From the NCBI GenBank assembly GCA_013811715.1, contig JACCUS010000397.1, positions 1-16,366 of the forward strand: a stretch of 16,366 bases of DNA, given 5' to 3'. This DNA comes from Nocardioidaceae bacterium. Its GTDB lineage: Bacteria; Actinomycetota; Actinomycetes; Propionibacteriales; Nocardioidaceae. The notes under the pieces were generated by a model that was given only the letters and a program-made list of their open reading frames with translations, was not told the DNA's origin and did no database searches. Shown in pieces: positions 1 to 6,446 of this stretch (the stretch's first letter is position 1; the number at the start of each line of letters is the position of its first letter). The translations under genes were made by a program, and so were the position numbers.

Positions 1-178
1 CTGGGTGCGCGACGTCGTACTCGCTGACGGCAAGGTCAGCCCCAAGGACGTCGACCTGCTGCACGTGACCGACGACCTCGACGAGGCCGTGTCGATCATG
101 GTCGGAGCCCGCAAGGAACGCGCCGAGTCCGGGCCGGGCGGCGGCGAGCCACCAGTCGAGCCCCACCGCTCCGAGTAG
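1..178 (+). CDS. LOG-family (TIGR00730 Rossmann-fold) protein, C-terminal end only
   Basis: This is the last 58 codons of a gene that enters from the left, in the frame starting at base 2 and ending with TAG at 176-178. The visible protein contains DGKVSPKDVDLLHVTDDLDE followed by AVSIMVGARKER. That matches the usual C-terminus of TIGR00730/LOG family proteins, where a ...ISPxDLDLLHVTDDPxEAV... stretch precedes a last helix and a variable tail. Family members are lysine-decarboxylase-fold phosphoribohydrolases that release free cytokinin-type bases from nucleoside monophosphates. The catalytic PGGxGTxxE motif would lie outside the window, so activity cannot be judged. In mycobacteria a LOG protein (Rv1205) lies a few genes before tag, which fits this context. 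The identification rests on the C-terminal motif and on synteny. Confidence 0.75.
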   Translation, partial: WVRDVVLADGKVSPKDVDLLHVTDDLDEAVSIMVGARKERAESGPGGGEPPVEPHRSE

Positions 179-234
179 GAGCGAGGTAGCAGAGCGCTCC
201 TCACCCATCGCCTGCCGGCGATACCCGGGCGTGG

Positions 235-240
235 CACGAT
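235..240 (+). promoter_or_regulatory. Possible -10 element of a leaderless transcript (DivIVA-domain gene)
   Basis: CACGAT lies exactly 7 nt before the GTG at 248, and no Shine-Dalgarno sequence is visible. It keeps the A2 and T6 of the TANNNT -10 hexamer but lacks T1. The spacing matches clearer examples at 3516, 5158 and 13612, but this one is weak. Confidence 0.3.
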
Positions 241-247
241 CGTTGTC

Positions 248-712
248 GTGGTTTGGGTCTGGGTCGTCGTGCTGGTGGTGATCATCGGGGCCATCGCGGT
301 GGTGGCGGTCGGGCGCGACGACGCCATGGCCGACGTGTACGACGACCGGCCTGACACGACCATCCCGACCGGGCGGCCCCTGACGGCGGCCGACATCCGG
401 GCAGTGCGCTTCACCACCGGGCTGCGCGGTTACCGGATGGACGAGGTCGACGCGCTGCTTGCCCGGCTCGAGGCCGACCTGGCGGCCCGGGGAGAGACCG
501 GCTCCGCGTCTGGTTCCGGCACCGCCACGCGGTCAAACACCGCCGCGTCGACAGCCGACGAGTCCCACCCGACGGCGCCGACAGCCGACGAGTCCTACCC
601 GACGACGCCGACGGACGACGTACCGCAGAGCAACGAGCTCGAAGCGCCGGCGCCGGCTGGCGACACCGACGATAGCGGCCGGCACAAAGCGCCAAAGGCG
701 TCCGGCGAGTGA
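248..712 (+). CDS. Membrane-anchored DivIVA-domain protein
   Basis: The 154-residue protein has three parts. Residues 1-22 are a hydrophobic membrane anchor (WVWVVVLVVIIGAIAVVAVG). Residues 42-78 form a single short DivIVA-type motif (LTAADIRAVRFTTGLRGYRM followed by DEVDALLARLEADL), the repeat seen at the N-terminus of DivIVA and Wag31 proteins and in small actinobacterial proteins. Residues 80-154 are a polar, low-complexity Ser/Thr/Asp/Pro tail containing two 10-residue repeats. There is no long coiled coil, so this is not DivIVA/Wag31 itself. It probably sits at the membrane, possibly at curved or growing sites, but its partners are unknown. The GTG start at 248 is preferred because it places the hydrophobic segment at the extreme N-terminus. 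The stop overlaps the tag start by 4 bp (GTGA), so the two genes are probably co-translated. M. tuberculosis Rv1209 occupies the same position before tag. Confidence 0.8.
   Translation: MVWVWVVVLVVIIGAIAVVAVGRDDAMADVYDDRPDTTIPTGRPLTAADIRAVRFTTGLRGYRMDEVDALLARLEADLAARGETGSASGSGTATRSNTAASTADESHPTAPTADESYPTTPTDDVPQSNELEAPAPAGDTDDSGRHKAPKASGE
549..608 (+). repeat. Two tandem 30-bp repeats in the tail of the DivIVA-domain gene
   Basis: A 30-bp unit starting CGACAGCCGACGAGTCC occurs at 549-578 and again at 579-608, with two base differences. It encodes TADESHPTAP and TADESYPTTP. A degenerate third copy (CGACGGACGACG) starts at 609. Being a multiple of three, the repeat can expand or contract without breaking the frame. 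Confidence 0.85.
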
Positions 713-1311
713 GCGAAACGGTGGCTCGCAGCCCGGACGAGGTGGTCCCCGGTCCGGACGGCGCCCTGCGATGCCCCTGGGGCGTGTCGGCGCCGGAGTA
801 CGTCGCCTATCACGACGACGAGTGGGGCCGACAGGTCCGGGACGACAACGGGCTCTTCGAACGGCTCACCCTCGAAGCGTTCCAGTCTGGACTGTCCTGG
901 CTCACCATCCTGCGCAAGCGGTCGAACTTCCGCGCGGCGTTCGCCGGCTTCGACATCGCCGCCGTGGCAGCGTTCGACCAGCGGGACCGCGAGCGGCTGC
1001 TGGCCGACGACGGCATCGTGCGCAACCGCGCCAAGGTCGACGCGGCGATCACCAACGCCCGCGCCGCCCTCCGGTTGGACGAGCCGCTTTCGACCCTGAT
1101 TTGGCGATTCGCACCCGAGGCCCGGACCGCGCCTGACCGGCTGTCCGACGTACCCGCGAACACGGCGGAGTCGAGGGCCATGGCCAAGGAGCTGAAGCGG
1201 CGAGGATGCGTCTTTGTCGGGCCCACCACCGCATACGCGCTCATGCAGGCCGCGGGTTTGGTGAACGACCATCTGGGTGGCTGCTGGGCGCGAGAGAGGG
1301 TGACGACGTGA
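709..1311 (+). CDS. tag: DNA-3-methyladenine glycosylase I
   Basis: This 200-residue protein removes 3-methyladenine from alkylated DNA by cleaving the N-glycosidic bond, the first step of base excision repair. It aligns along its whole length with E. coli Tag. The zinc ligands are present as C22 (RCPWG), H35 (AYHDDEWG), H188 and C192 (LVNDHLGGCW). E56 and W64 (TLEAFQSGLSW) match the base-pocket residues E38 and W46 of E. coli Tag. The segment ADDGIVRNRAKVDAAITNAR is the family's helix-hairpin-helix region. The GTG start overlaps the upstream stop by 4 bp, which indicates translational coupling to the DivIVA-domain gene. The first 20 residues extend beyond the E. coli enzyme and are not conserved. 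Function is confident from the complete metal site and the high similarity. Confidence 0.95.
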   Translation: MSETVARSPDEVVPGPDGALRCPWGVSAPEYVAYHDDEWGRQVRDDNGLFERLTLEAFQSGLSWLTILRKRSNFRAAFAGFDIAAVAAFDQRDRERLLADDGIVRNRAKVDAAITNARAALRLDEPLSTLIWRFAPEARTAPDRLSDVPANTAESRAMAKELKRRGCVFVGPTTAYALMQAAGLVNDHLGGCWARERVTT

Positions 1312-1682
1312 GGACACGAAGGCTCGCTGCGATCGCCGCGCCGATGCTGCTCGCGACGACGTTGGGTACGTGCGCGGCGCGAAGGACCGGCCGTTTGCCC
1401 GCGGCTGGCGCGGCAGCTCGACCTGCCGAACGCCGAGTTCGCCTGTGGCGGCAAGTGCCACGGCACGTTGACGCAGTGGCGGCCACTTCTAACCGCGCCT
1501 ACCAGCTTGTGGCTGAACATCGGGGTCGTATGTCGGGCGTGTCTTCAGCCAGAAGCAGGAACGGCGGGTCGTCATCGGCCTTCGAAGGTGGGTTTCGCCT
1601 TCGCGACGAAGGACTGTACGGCGTTTCGGTGGTCTTCGGAGCCGCCGGTGCTCGCCATCATCCGGCTCTCGAAGGCGAGTGA
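1308..1682 (+). other. Weak ORF / gene remnant in the tag-crotonase gap
   Basis: There is no convincing gene between tag (ends 1311) and the crotonase gene (ends 1572). One open frame starts with a GTG overlapping the tag stop (GTGA) and begins MRTRRLAAIAAPMLLATTLG, which looks like an export signal with Arg residues and a hydrophobic core. It is followed by a Cys but no good lipobox. After about residue 25 the frame becomes Arg-rich and unlike protein. A different frame (from about 1381) gives a more protein-like stretch, CPRLARQLDLPNAEFACGGK. The picture fits a frameshifted, decayed small secreted-protein gene, but non-coding DNA is equally possible. The 3' half is antisense to the crotonase gene. 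Confidence 0.25.
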
Positions 1683-2378
1683 CTCCGTGAGCGTGTGGGT
1701 CGCGGCATAGCGCACCGACTCCTTGACCGCGGCGAATGCCAGCGTCGGCCCGGCCACGAGTCGTGCTGCGATGTCAGCGACCTCGGCCGCGAGCCGGTCC
1801 GCGGGGAACACCCAGTTCACCAAGCCGATCTCGAGCGCCTCGGGGGCGTCGACAGTCCGCGGCCAAAGCAGCAGTTCGATCGCCTTGGTCTGCCCGACCA
1901 CCCGCGGCAAGGTCCACGACATCCCGGTGTCGCAGGAGAGGCCGACGCCGATGAATGCGGTGGTGAAGCTCGCACTGTCGGCGGCCACCCGCCAGTCGCA
2001 CGCCAACGCCATCGACATCCCGGCGCCGGCGGCGACGCCGTTGATCGCCGCGATCACGGGCTTCTCCATGGTGGCGATGCCGGAAGCGATGGGGCTGTAG
2101 TGATCGTCCACTGTCGCCCAGACCTCGTCGAGCGACTTCGACGACATGTTGGTGATGTGCTCACGCAGGTCCTGGCCGACGCAGAAGGCGCGGCCGGAGC
2201 CGGTGACCACCACGCAGCGGGCCTCGGTGTCAGAGGCGGCGCGCTGAATCGCGGCCAGCAGCTCCTCCTTGGTGGCGATGTCGAGGCTGTTCATGGCGTC
2301 CGGACGGTTCAAGGTGATGGTGGCGATGCCACCTTCCACGTCGTACAGCACCGGCTCGGTGCCCCCGGGCTCGCTCAC
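1572..2378 (-). CDS. Enoyl-CoA hydratase/isomerase family protein, PaaG-like
   Basis: A 268-residue crotonase-fold protein of normal length. The oxyanion-hole regions are visible: GRAFCVGQDL at residues 63-71 and KPVIAAINGVAAGAGMSMAL at 106-125. The two glutamates of classical enoyl-CoA hydratase are absent; their positions hold S122 and F142. D150, in GLSCDTGMSWTLPRVVG, sits where PaaG-type enzymes and enoyl-CoA isomerases carry an Asp. This favours an isomerase or ring-epoxide isomerase-like reaction on a CoA thioester over simple hydration. The GTG start overlaps the stop of the upstream PaaX-type gene (GTGA), so the two form an operon. No other phenylacetate genes are nearby, so the substrate is open. 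PaaG is the closest functional model, not a firm name. Confidence 0.85.
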   Translation of the reverse strand: MSEPGGTEPVLYDVEGGIATITLNRPDAMNSLDIATKEELLAAIQRAASDTEARCVVVTGSGRAFCVGQDLREHITNMSSKSLDEVWATVDDHYSPIASGIATMEKPVIAAINGVAAGAGMSMALACDWRVAADSASFTTAFIGVGLSCDTGMSWTLPRVVGQTKAIELLLWPRTVDAPEALEIGLVNWVFPADRLAAEVADIAARLVAGPTLAFAAVKESVRYAATHTLTESLAFESRMMASTGGSEDHRNAVQSFVAKAKPTFEGR

Positions 2379-3166
2379 GGCTCTCCGTTCGGTTGCAGGC
2401 AGTCGTCAACGTATCGCTCCGTGCCCGGCAGCAGTCGGGCCGCCTCCGCGTCGAAGAAGGCCGCAGCAGCGGCGCCCGGCCAGTTCTCCGGCAGCAGCTC
2501 GTGCGGCAAACCGGGGTCCTTGAACAAGAACTTGCGCCATTCGTGCACCAGCCGGCTCCGCACCACGAACGCCTCCCGGTCAGAGCAGTCTGCCCGGGTG
2601 CCCCCGATCCAGTGCCGGGTGTCGTGCAGCCATCGTGCGTAGGCGCGGCCGAGCCCCTCGAGATCCCATGCGGTGGCGGTCAACGCCGCGTCGTCACCGT
2701 CGTGCTCGGCCCAGAAGCGCTGTCCGCGGGCGGCCTCGTTCTCCAGCAGCGCGTCGACCTCACGTGACGCGCGAGGGCTGATCCAGGTGTCGTCGCGCAA
2801 CAGGGCGTAGCCGAGGTAGATCAGACCTCCGCGGACGCGTTCACGGGCGGCGCGGTCGGCGATGTGGTCGATCACCAGCAGGTGCCAGCGGTGGTCCCAC
2901 GGGGCCAGGCCACTGCGGTAGATGCGGTTCGCGGCGTCCGCCAGGCGTTGCTCGGCTCGAGGAGTCAGCCGGTACCCAGCGCCCTGAGAGAGCTGCACCG
3001 GCGTCAGCCAGCGTTGGCGCACCATCCGCGAGATGGCGGTCCGCACGGCAGGGGCGGCGATCTCCAGTGGCGCCAGCATCCGCACCAGCGCGGCGACCGG
3101 GGCCGCTCCTCCCCGCGACCTCAGGTGGTCGCCGTACACGTCGAAGAGGGCCGATCGAGCGTTCAC
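2375..3166 (-). CDS. PaaX-family transcriptional repressor
   Basis: The protein is 263 residues with the chosen GTG start at 3166, which gives the usual PaaX N-terminus MNARSALFDVYGDHLRSRGG. A TTG at 3196 would add 10 non-conserved residues. The N-terminal winged helix includes PVAALVRMLAPLEIAAPAVR and AISRMVRQRWLTPVQL. The central domain has YLGYALLRDDTWISPR, and the C-terminal region has HEWRKFLFKDPGLPHELLPENWPG, all typical of PaaX. In known systems PaaX represses aromatic catabolism and is released by an aryl-CoA thioester such as phenylacetyl-CoA. Here it is co-transcribed with a PaaG-like enzyme, and its substrate may be the inducer. It reads away from the DUF3117 gene, and autoregulation from the shared 129-bp gap is likely but not shown. 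Confidence 0.9.
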   Translation of the reverse strand: MNARSALFDVYGDHLRSRGGAAPVAALVRMLAPLEIAAPAVRTAISRMVRQRWLTPVQLSQGAGYRLTPRAEQRLADAANRIYRSGLAPWDHRWHLLVIDHIADRAARERVRGGLIYLGYALLRDDTWISPRASREVDALLENEAARGQRFWAEHDGDDAALTATAWDLEGLGRAYARWLHDTRHWIGGTRADCSDREAFVVRSRLVHEWRKFLFKDPGLPHELLPENWPGAAAAAFFDAEAARLLPGTERYVDDCLQPNGEP

Positions 3167-3200
3167 AATCCAGCAGTGTGCACCACCTTCGGTCAACCGG

Positions 3201-3209
3201 TGCGATAAT
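3201..3209 (+). promoter_or_regulatory. Extended -10 promoter for the DUF3117 gene
   Basis: TGCGATAAT carries a TGN extension and a hexamer matching TATAAT at five of six bases. No -35 box is recognisable at 16-18 bp upstream. Transcription would start near 3216, giving a leader of about 80 nt before the ATG at 3296. Confidence 0.45.
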
Positions 3210-3295
3210 GAGGCGAAGCAATGGATGCGCCACCGGCGTCTCGGCCCGCAGAGTGGGCGGAGTCTGGGCGCTCACGACGAAGGGTAGGTGCGCGC

Positions 3296-3463
3296 ATGGC
3301 GGCGATGAAGCCGCGGACAGGCGACGGTCCGCTGGAGGTCACCAAGGAAGGGCGCGGCCTTGTGATGCGGGTCCCGCTCGAAGGTGGCGGTCGGCTTGTT
3401 GTCGAGCTCAACGCCGAGGAGGCGAAGGCGCTCGAGACAGCACTGAGCGGAGTGACGAGCTAG
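3296..3463 (+). CDS. DUF3117 family small protein
   Basis: A 55-residue protein beginning MAAMKPRTGDGPLEVTKEGR and continuing through RVPLEGGGRLVVELNAEEAK to GVTS. This is nearly the whole-length signature of the actinobacterial DUF3117 family (M. tuberculosis Rv1211), whose function is unknown. The short beta-rich sequence contains no catalytic motif and no membrane segment. The ATG at 3296 is chosen because the family starts MAAMKPRTGDGP and because AGGG/AGGT lies 6-11 nt upstream; the open frame upstream to 3221 is not conserved. A strong hairpin terminator follows 16 nt after the stop, so the gene is probably monocistronic. Its place near tag is also seen in mycobacteria. Confidence 0.9.
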   Translation: MAAMKPRTGDGPLEVTKEGRGLVMRVPLEGGGRLVVELNAEEAKALETALSGVTS

Positions 3464-3479
3464 CGCCACTTGCAGCACC

Positions 3480-3521
3480 AGGACCCCGGAGGATGTGATG
3501 GCGCCTTCGGGGTCCTAGTGT
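3480..3521 (+). terminator. Hairpin terminator after the DUF3117 gene
   Basis: The arm at 3480-3492 (AGGACCCCGGAGG) pairs with 3504-3516 (CCTTCGGGGTCCT): 13 pairs including one G-U, with an 11-nt loop. Only a weak TTT follows, at 3521-3523. The last stem base is also the first base of the presumed pepA -10 hexamer. Confidence 0.7.
3516..3521 (+). promoter_or_regulatory. -10 element for leaderless pepA transcript
   Basis: TAGTGT is followed by exactly 7 nt and then the GTG start at 3529, with no Shine-Dalgarno sequence. This geometry places the transcription start on the first base of the start codon. The same hexamer and spacing precede the PhzF-like gene at 13625. Confidence 0.55.
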
Positions 3522-3528
3522 TTCGCGG

Positions 3529-5160
3529 GTGCCTGTCGACCAGCCCGCACCCACCGTCATCACATCGAGTACGGCGCCACTCGCCGCCACCGACGCCGGT
3601 CTTGTCGCGGTCGGGTTCACCTGTCGCGACGGCGACTACACCCTCGGCGTCGGAGCGCAGGAGACCCTGACCAGCCTGGGGGTGGACGCCTTCGCCTTGC
3701 TCGACCGCGCCAAGGCGAAGGGCGCCGGTGGCGACGTGTTGTCGCACGAGATCTTCGACGCCGGTGCCGTCGAGCGGGTGATGCTCGTGGGTCTCGGTGC
3801 GGAGACGACCCGTGACTACCGACGCGCTGGTGCGGCGATAGCCCGAGTGGTGAAGGAGCGGGGCCGAGCAGCGACATCGATCGCCTCACTCGCCGACGAC
3901 GAGCAGCTCGGCGCCTTCGTCGAGGGGCTGGTGCTCGGCGCGTTCGGCTTCACTCGCAAGTCCGACCAGCAAGCGCCGGCGCAGTCGCCGGCCGTGGAGC
4001 TGGTCGACCTTGCAGGCCCGCCACGCGAGGCCGTGGTGAGGGCCGCGATGGCGCGGGCGATGGCTTCGTGGCGGGCCCGCACCTACGCCTTGACGCCGTC
4101 GAACGAGAAGGGGCCGGAGCGGCTCGAGGAGTGGGCCCGGGAGGCGGCGCGGATAGCCGACCTCGACATCACCGTGTGGGACGAGCCGAAGCTGGCGGCC
4201 GACGGGTTCGGCGGCATCTTGGCCGTGGGGTCGGCTTCGGCGTACGAGTCCCGCTTCCTGCGGCTCGACTACACGCCGAAGAAGGTGAATCGACGCACAC
4301 CACATCTGGTGCTCGTGGGCAAGGGCATCACGTTCGACTCCGGCGGAATCTCGATCAAGCCGCGGGACGCGATGATGTCGATGAAACGTGACATGACCGG
4401 CGCCGGCGTGGTGATCGCGGTGCTGGGTGCTCTTCGCGAGCTCGGGGTGCGGGTGAAGGTCACCGGACTGGTTGCAGCGGCGGAGAACGCCTTCGGCGGG
4501 GCGGCGATGCGGCCCGGCGATGTGGTCACCCACTATGGCGGTCGCACCAGCGAGGTCGGCAACACCGACGCCGAGGGGCGGCTGGTGCTGGCGGATGCGC
4601 TCGCCTACGCAGACAGACACATCGACCCGACCGCGCTCGTCGACATCGCCACCTTGACCGGCGCCGGCAAGATGGCGCTGGGTACGACGCTCGGCGCCCT
4701 GTTCGCCAATGACGAGCAGCTCGCCGCCGCTCTCGGGGCTGCCGGCGCGGCCGCCGGGGAGCCGGTGTGGCGGCTTCCGCTGAGCGAGGAGTACGAGCCA
4801 CTGTTGGACAACACGTTCGCCGACGCCACGAACGCCGCCGGGGGGCCGGGCGCCATCACCGCCGCGCTGTTCCTGCAGCACTTCGCCGGCTCGTCGCCGT
4901 GGGCCCATCTCGACATTGCCAGCGTCGGCGACTCGACCAAGGACGTCTTCGAGTACACCCTGGGAGCCACCGGGTTCGGCGCCCGGCTGCTGCTGCGCTG
5001 GATCACCGATTTCCGCCCACCTGACTCTCGAAGCAGGCGCGATCCGGCTCGCAATACGCGAATTGCGGGAAAGTCGTCCGCTCCTTCGGCGTGTCGTCCG
5101 CAAGTTTCCCGCAACTGCCAGCAGGGAAAAGCGGAGGCGGGCGTCGTACGGGCTCCGTAG
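3529..5160 (+). CDS. pepA: Leucyl aminopeptidase (M17 family)
   Basis: A cytosolic di-metal exopeptidase that removes N-terminal residues from peptides. All active-site residues are present and sit at the E. coli PepA numbers minus five: metal ligands K265, D270, D288, D347 and E349, and catalytic K277 and R351. They lie in GKGITFDSGGISIKP, MKRDMTGAG and the family signature NTDAEGRL. Residues 20-180 form the N-terminal domain and about 190-495 the catalytic domain, ending GFGARLLLRWITDF, where family members normally stop. Residues 496-543 (bases 5014-5157) are an odd Arg/Ser-rich tail with no family counterpart, encoded over inverted repeats. A lost stop or a late frameshift may explain it. 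The GTG start is inferred from the TAGTGT-N7-GTG arrangement; the N-terminus has no Shine-Dalgarno sequence. Confidence 0.95.
   Translation: MPVDQPAPTVITSSTAPLAATDAGLVAVGFTCRDGDYTLGVGAQETLTSLGVDAFALLDRAKAKGAGGDVLSHEIFDAGAVERVMLVGLGAETTRDYRRAGAAIARVVKERGRAATSIASLADDEQLGAFVEGLVLGAFGFTRKSDQQAPAQSPAVELVDLAGPPREAVVRAAMARAMASWRARTYALTPSNEKGPERLEEWAREAARIADLDITVWDEPKLAADGFGGILAVGSASAYESRFLRLDYTPKKVNRRTPHLVLVGKGITFDSGGISIKPRDAMMSMKRDMTGAGVVIAVLGALRELGVRVKVTGLVAAAENAFGGAAMRPGDVVTHYGGRTSEVGNTDAEGRLVLADALAYADRHIDPTALVDIATLTGAGKMALGTTLGALFANDEQLAAALGAAGAAAGEPVWRLPLSEEYEPLLDNTFADATNAAGGPGAITAALFLQHFAGSSPWAHLDIASVGDSTKDVFEYTLGATGFGARLLLRWITDFRPPDSRSRRDPARNTRIAGKSSAPSACRPQVSRNCQQGKAEAGVVRAP
5050..5114 (+). 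repeat. Competing inverted repeats in the pepA 3' extension
   Basis: CGCAAT (5050-5055) pairs with ATTGCG (5062-5067) around a 6-nt loop. TTGCGGGAAA (5063-5072) pairs perfectly with TTTCCCGCAA (5105-5114) around 32 nt. Bases 5063-5067 belong to both stems, so the hairpins exclude each other. A direct repeat GTCGTCCGC (5073-5081 and 5093-5101) lies inside the larger loop. No T-tract follows. Confidence 0.75.
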
Positions 5161-5163
5161 GCT
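5158..5163 (+). promoter_or_regulatory. -10 element for leaderless GNAT gene
   Basis: TAGGCT is followed by 7 nt and the GTG at 5171, with no Shine-Dalgarno sequence. The pepA stop codon (TAG, 5158-5160) forms the first half of the hexamer. Confidence 0.5.
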
Positions 5164-5170
5164 TGGCCAG

Positions 5171-5740
5171 GTGGCGGGCCTCGTTGTTCCAGACCCTCGC
5201 TACCAGCGGTCCTTCCTGGCCGCGGTCGAGGAGGTCTGTGGCGCGCACGAGGACGAGCGCTACGCCGGCCTCACGGTCATCGGCCAGATCGGAGACTTCC
5301 CCGGCGAGTCGTTCACGGCTGAGGAGCTCAAGGACGCCGACACGTTCTCGGCGTACACCCGACGGTTGCGAACCCTGGCCGATCACTCCGCATGGCTGCC
5401 CGACGGCATCGTGCCGGCCACGTACCTGTGGTGGGTCGACGGCGAGGAGTACCTCGGCCGGCTGTCGATCCGGCACTCGCTCACGCCCTGGCTGCGGGAT
5501 TTCGGCGGTCACATCGGGTACGTCGTCCGGCCGTCCGCCCGTGGGCGGGGACATGCGCAGGCGATGCTGGCCGCCTCACTGCCGGTCGCCCACGACCTCG
5601 GCATCGACTTGGCGCTCCTGACCTGCGACGACACCAACCCGGCGTCCCGGCGGGTCATCGAGGCCGCCGGCGGGGTGTTCGAGGACCAGCGCGAAGACAA
5701 GCTGCGCTACTGGATCCGCACCGGTCCTGCCCAGCGTTAG
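5171..5740 (+). CDS. GNAT-family N-acetyltransferase
   Basis: A 189-residue acetyl-CoA-dependent acetyltransferase of unknown substrate. The acetyl-CoA pyrophosphate-binding motif is visible at residues 114-133 as HIGYVVRPSARGRGHAQAML, matching the family's V-x-R-x-x-R/Q-G-x-G/A loop. Downstream, TCDDTNPASRRVIEAAGGVF is the usual motif B region. The N-terminal half (VVPDPRYQRSFLAAVEEV and GIVPATYLWWVDGEEYLGRL) resembles predicted acetyltransferases of the COG3981 type. The open frame extends upstream into pepA, but GTG at 5171 gives the natural N-terminus and follows a -10-like hexamer at leaderless distance. It converges with the methyltransferase gene, whose stop is 11 bp away. A biological role cannot be read from the context. 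Confidence 0.85.
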   Translation: MAGLVVPDPRYQRSFLAAVEEVCGAHEDERYAGLTVIGQIGDFPGESFTAEELKDADTFSAYTRRLRTLADHSAWLPDGIVPATYLWWVDGEEYLGRLSIRHSLTPWLRDFGGHIGYVVRPSARGRGHAQAMLAASLPVAHDLGIDLALLTCDDTNPASRRVIEAAGGVFEDQREDKLRYWIRTGPAQR

Positions 5741-5751
5741 CGGTGCCGGCG

Positions 5752-6375
5752 TCAGTGTTTCTGGGCGAGGAGGAGGCCGTCGCCGACCGGCAGCAGCACC
5801 GACAGCAGCGAGTCGTGGTCGGCGATCTGCTTGAGTGTCTCCCGGACCGCGGTCGTCTGGGGGTCCCGAACAGAGGAGTCGGCCACCTTGTCGTGCCACA
5901 GCGAGTTGTCGAACGCCACGACGCCGCCGCGCCGGAGCAGCCGCATCGCCTGCTGGAGGTACTGCGGGTACTCCCGTTTGTCGCCGTCGCAGAACACCAG
6001 GTCGTAGTGGCTGTCGGTCAGCCGCGGTAGCACCTCCAGCGCCGCACCGGGGATCAGCCGCACCCGTTGCGAGGCGATCCCCGCCTCGGTGAACGCCCGC
6101 TTGGCGAGACGCTGGTGCTCGGCCTCGAGGTCGACGGTTGTCAGTACGCCGTCGGAACGCATGCCGCGCATCAGCCAAAGACCGGAGATGCCGCATCCGG
6201 TGCCGACCTCGACGACGTTCTTGGCCTCGAGCAGGGCTGCGACGAAACGCAGCGCCGCCCCGGTGCCCGCGCTGACCGGAACCGCCGCGACTTCGGTGGC
6301 CCGCGAGCGCGCAGCGGCCAGCACCTCGTCTTCTGCGACGAATCCCTCGGAGTAGGCCCACGATGCTGGCTTCAA
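5752..6375 (-). CDS. SAM-dependent O-methyltransferase (CCoAOMT-like)
   Basis: A 207-residue class I methyltransferase. Motif I is VVEVGTGCGISGLWL (residues 54-68). The acidic residue that ends beta-2 and binds SAM is in TTVDLEAEH. D130 (FCDGDK), D156 and N157 (FDNSLWHDKVAD) match the divalent-metal ligands of the caffeoyl-CoA/catechol O-methyltransferase family. The natural acceptor is unknown. It matches M. tuberculosis Rv1220c in family and in position, divergent from sigE. The TTG start is the only usable start codon: the frame is closed by a TGA 19 codons upstream, with no ATG or GTG between. A strong GAGGAGG lies 13 nt before the TTG, farther than usual. The leader carries two small hairpins and an ECF-like promoter, so coupling to envelope stress is possible. 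Confidence 0.88.
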   Translation of the reverse strand: MKPASWAYSEGFVAEDEVLAAARSRATEVAAVPVSAGTGAALRFVAALLEAKNVVEVGTGCGISGLWLMRGMRSDGVLTTVDLEAEHQRLAKRAFTEAGIASQRVRLIPGAALEVLPRLTDSHYDLVFCDGDKREYPQYLQQAMRLLRRGGVVAFDNSLWHDKVADSSVRDPQTTAVRETLKQIADHDSLLSVLLPVGDGLLLAQKH

Positions 6376-6406
6376 CCCGGTGGCGATGACGTCCTCCTCG
6401 AATCCT

Positions 6407-6439
6407 GCCTCGCGTGGAGGCCCGCCTCACGGGGAGGCG
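6407..6439 (-). promoter_or_regulatory. Two tandem hairpins in the methyltransferase leader
   Basis: GCCTC/GAGGC (6407-6411 with 6417-6421) and CGCCTC/GAGGCG (6423-6428 with 6434-6439) each enclose 5 nt. On the minus strand the stems carry CCTCC, complementary to the downstream GAGGAGG ribosome-binding site near 6389-6395. Alternative pairing could therefore mask translation start. Confidence 0.4.
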
Positions 6440-6446
6440 ATGTCTG

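Noticed and set aside
1475..1487. AGTGGC-G-GCCACT palindrome as a terminator for the crotonase operon
   Set aside because: The one-base loop leaves a short stem and no T-tract follows on the minus strand.
3167..3196. TTG start for the PaaX-type gene at 3196
   Set aside because: The ten extra residues are not part of the family N-terminus, which begins at the ARSALFDVYGD stretch just after the GTG at 3166. It remains possible, since neither start has a well-placed Shine-Dalgarno sequence.
3886..5103. 405-codon open frame on the minus strand opposite pepA
   Set aside because: It has no protein-family pattern and mirrors the codon structure of pepA, whose active site is complete.
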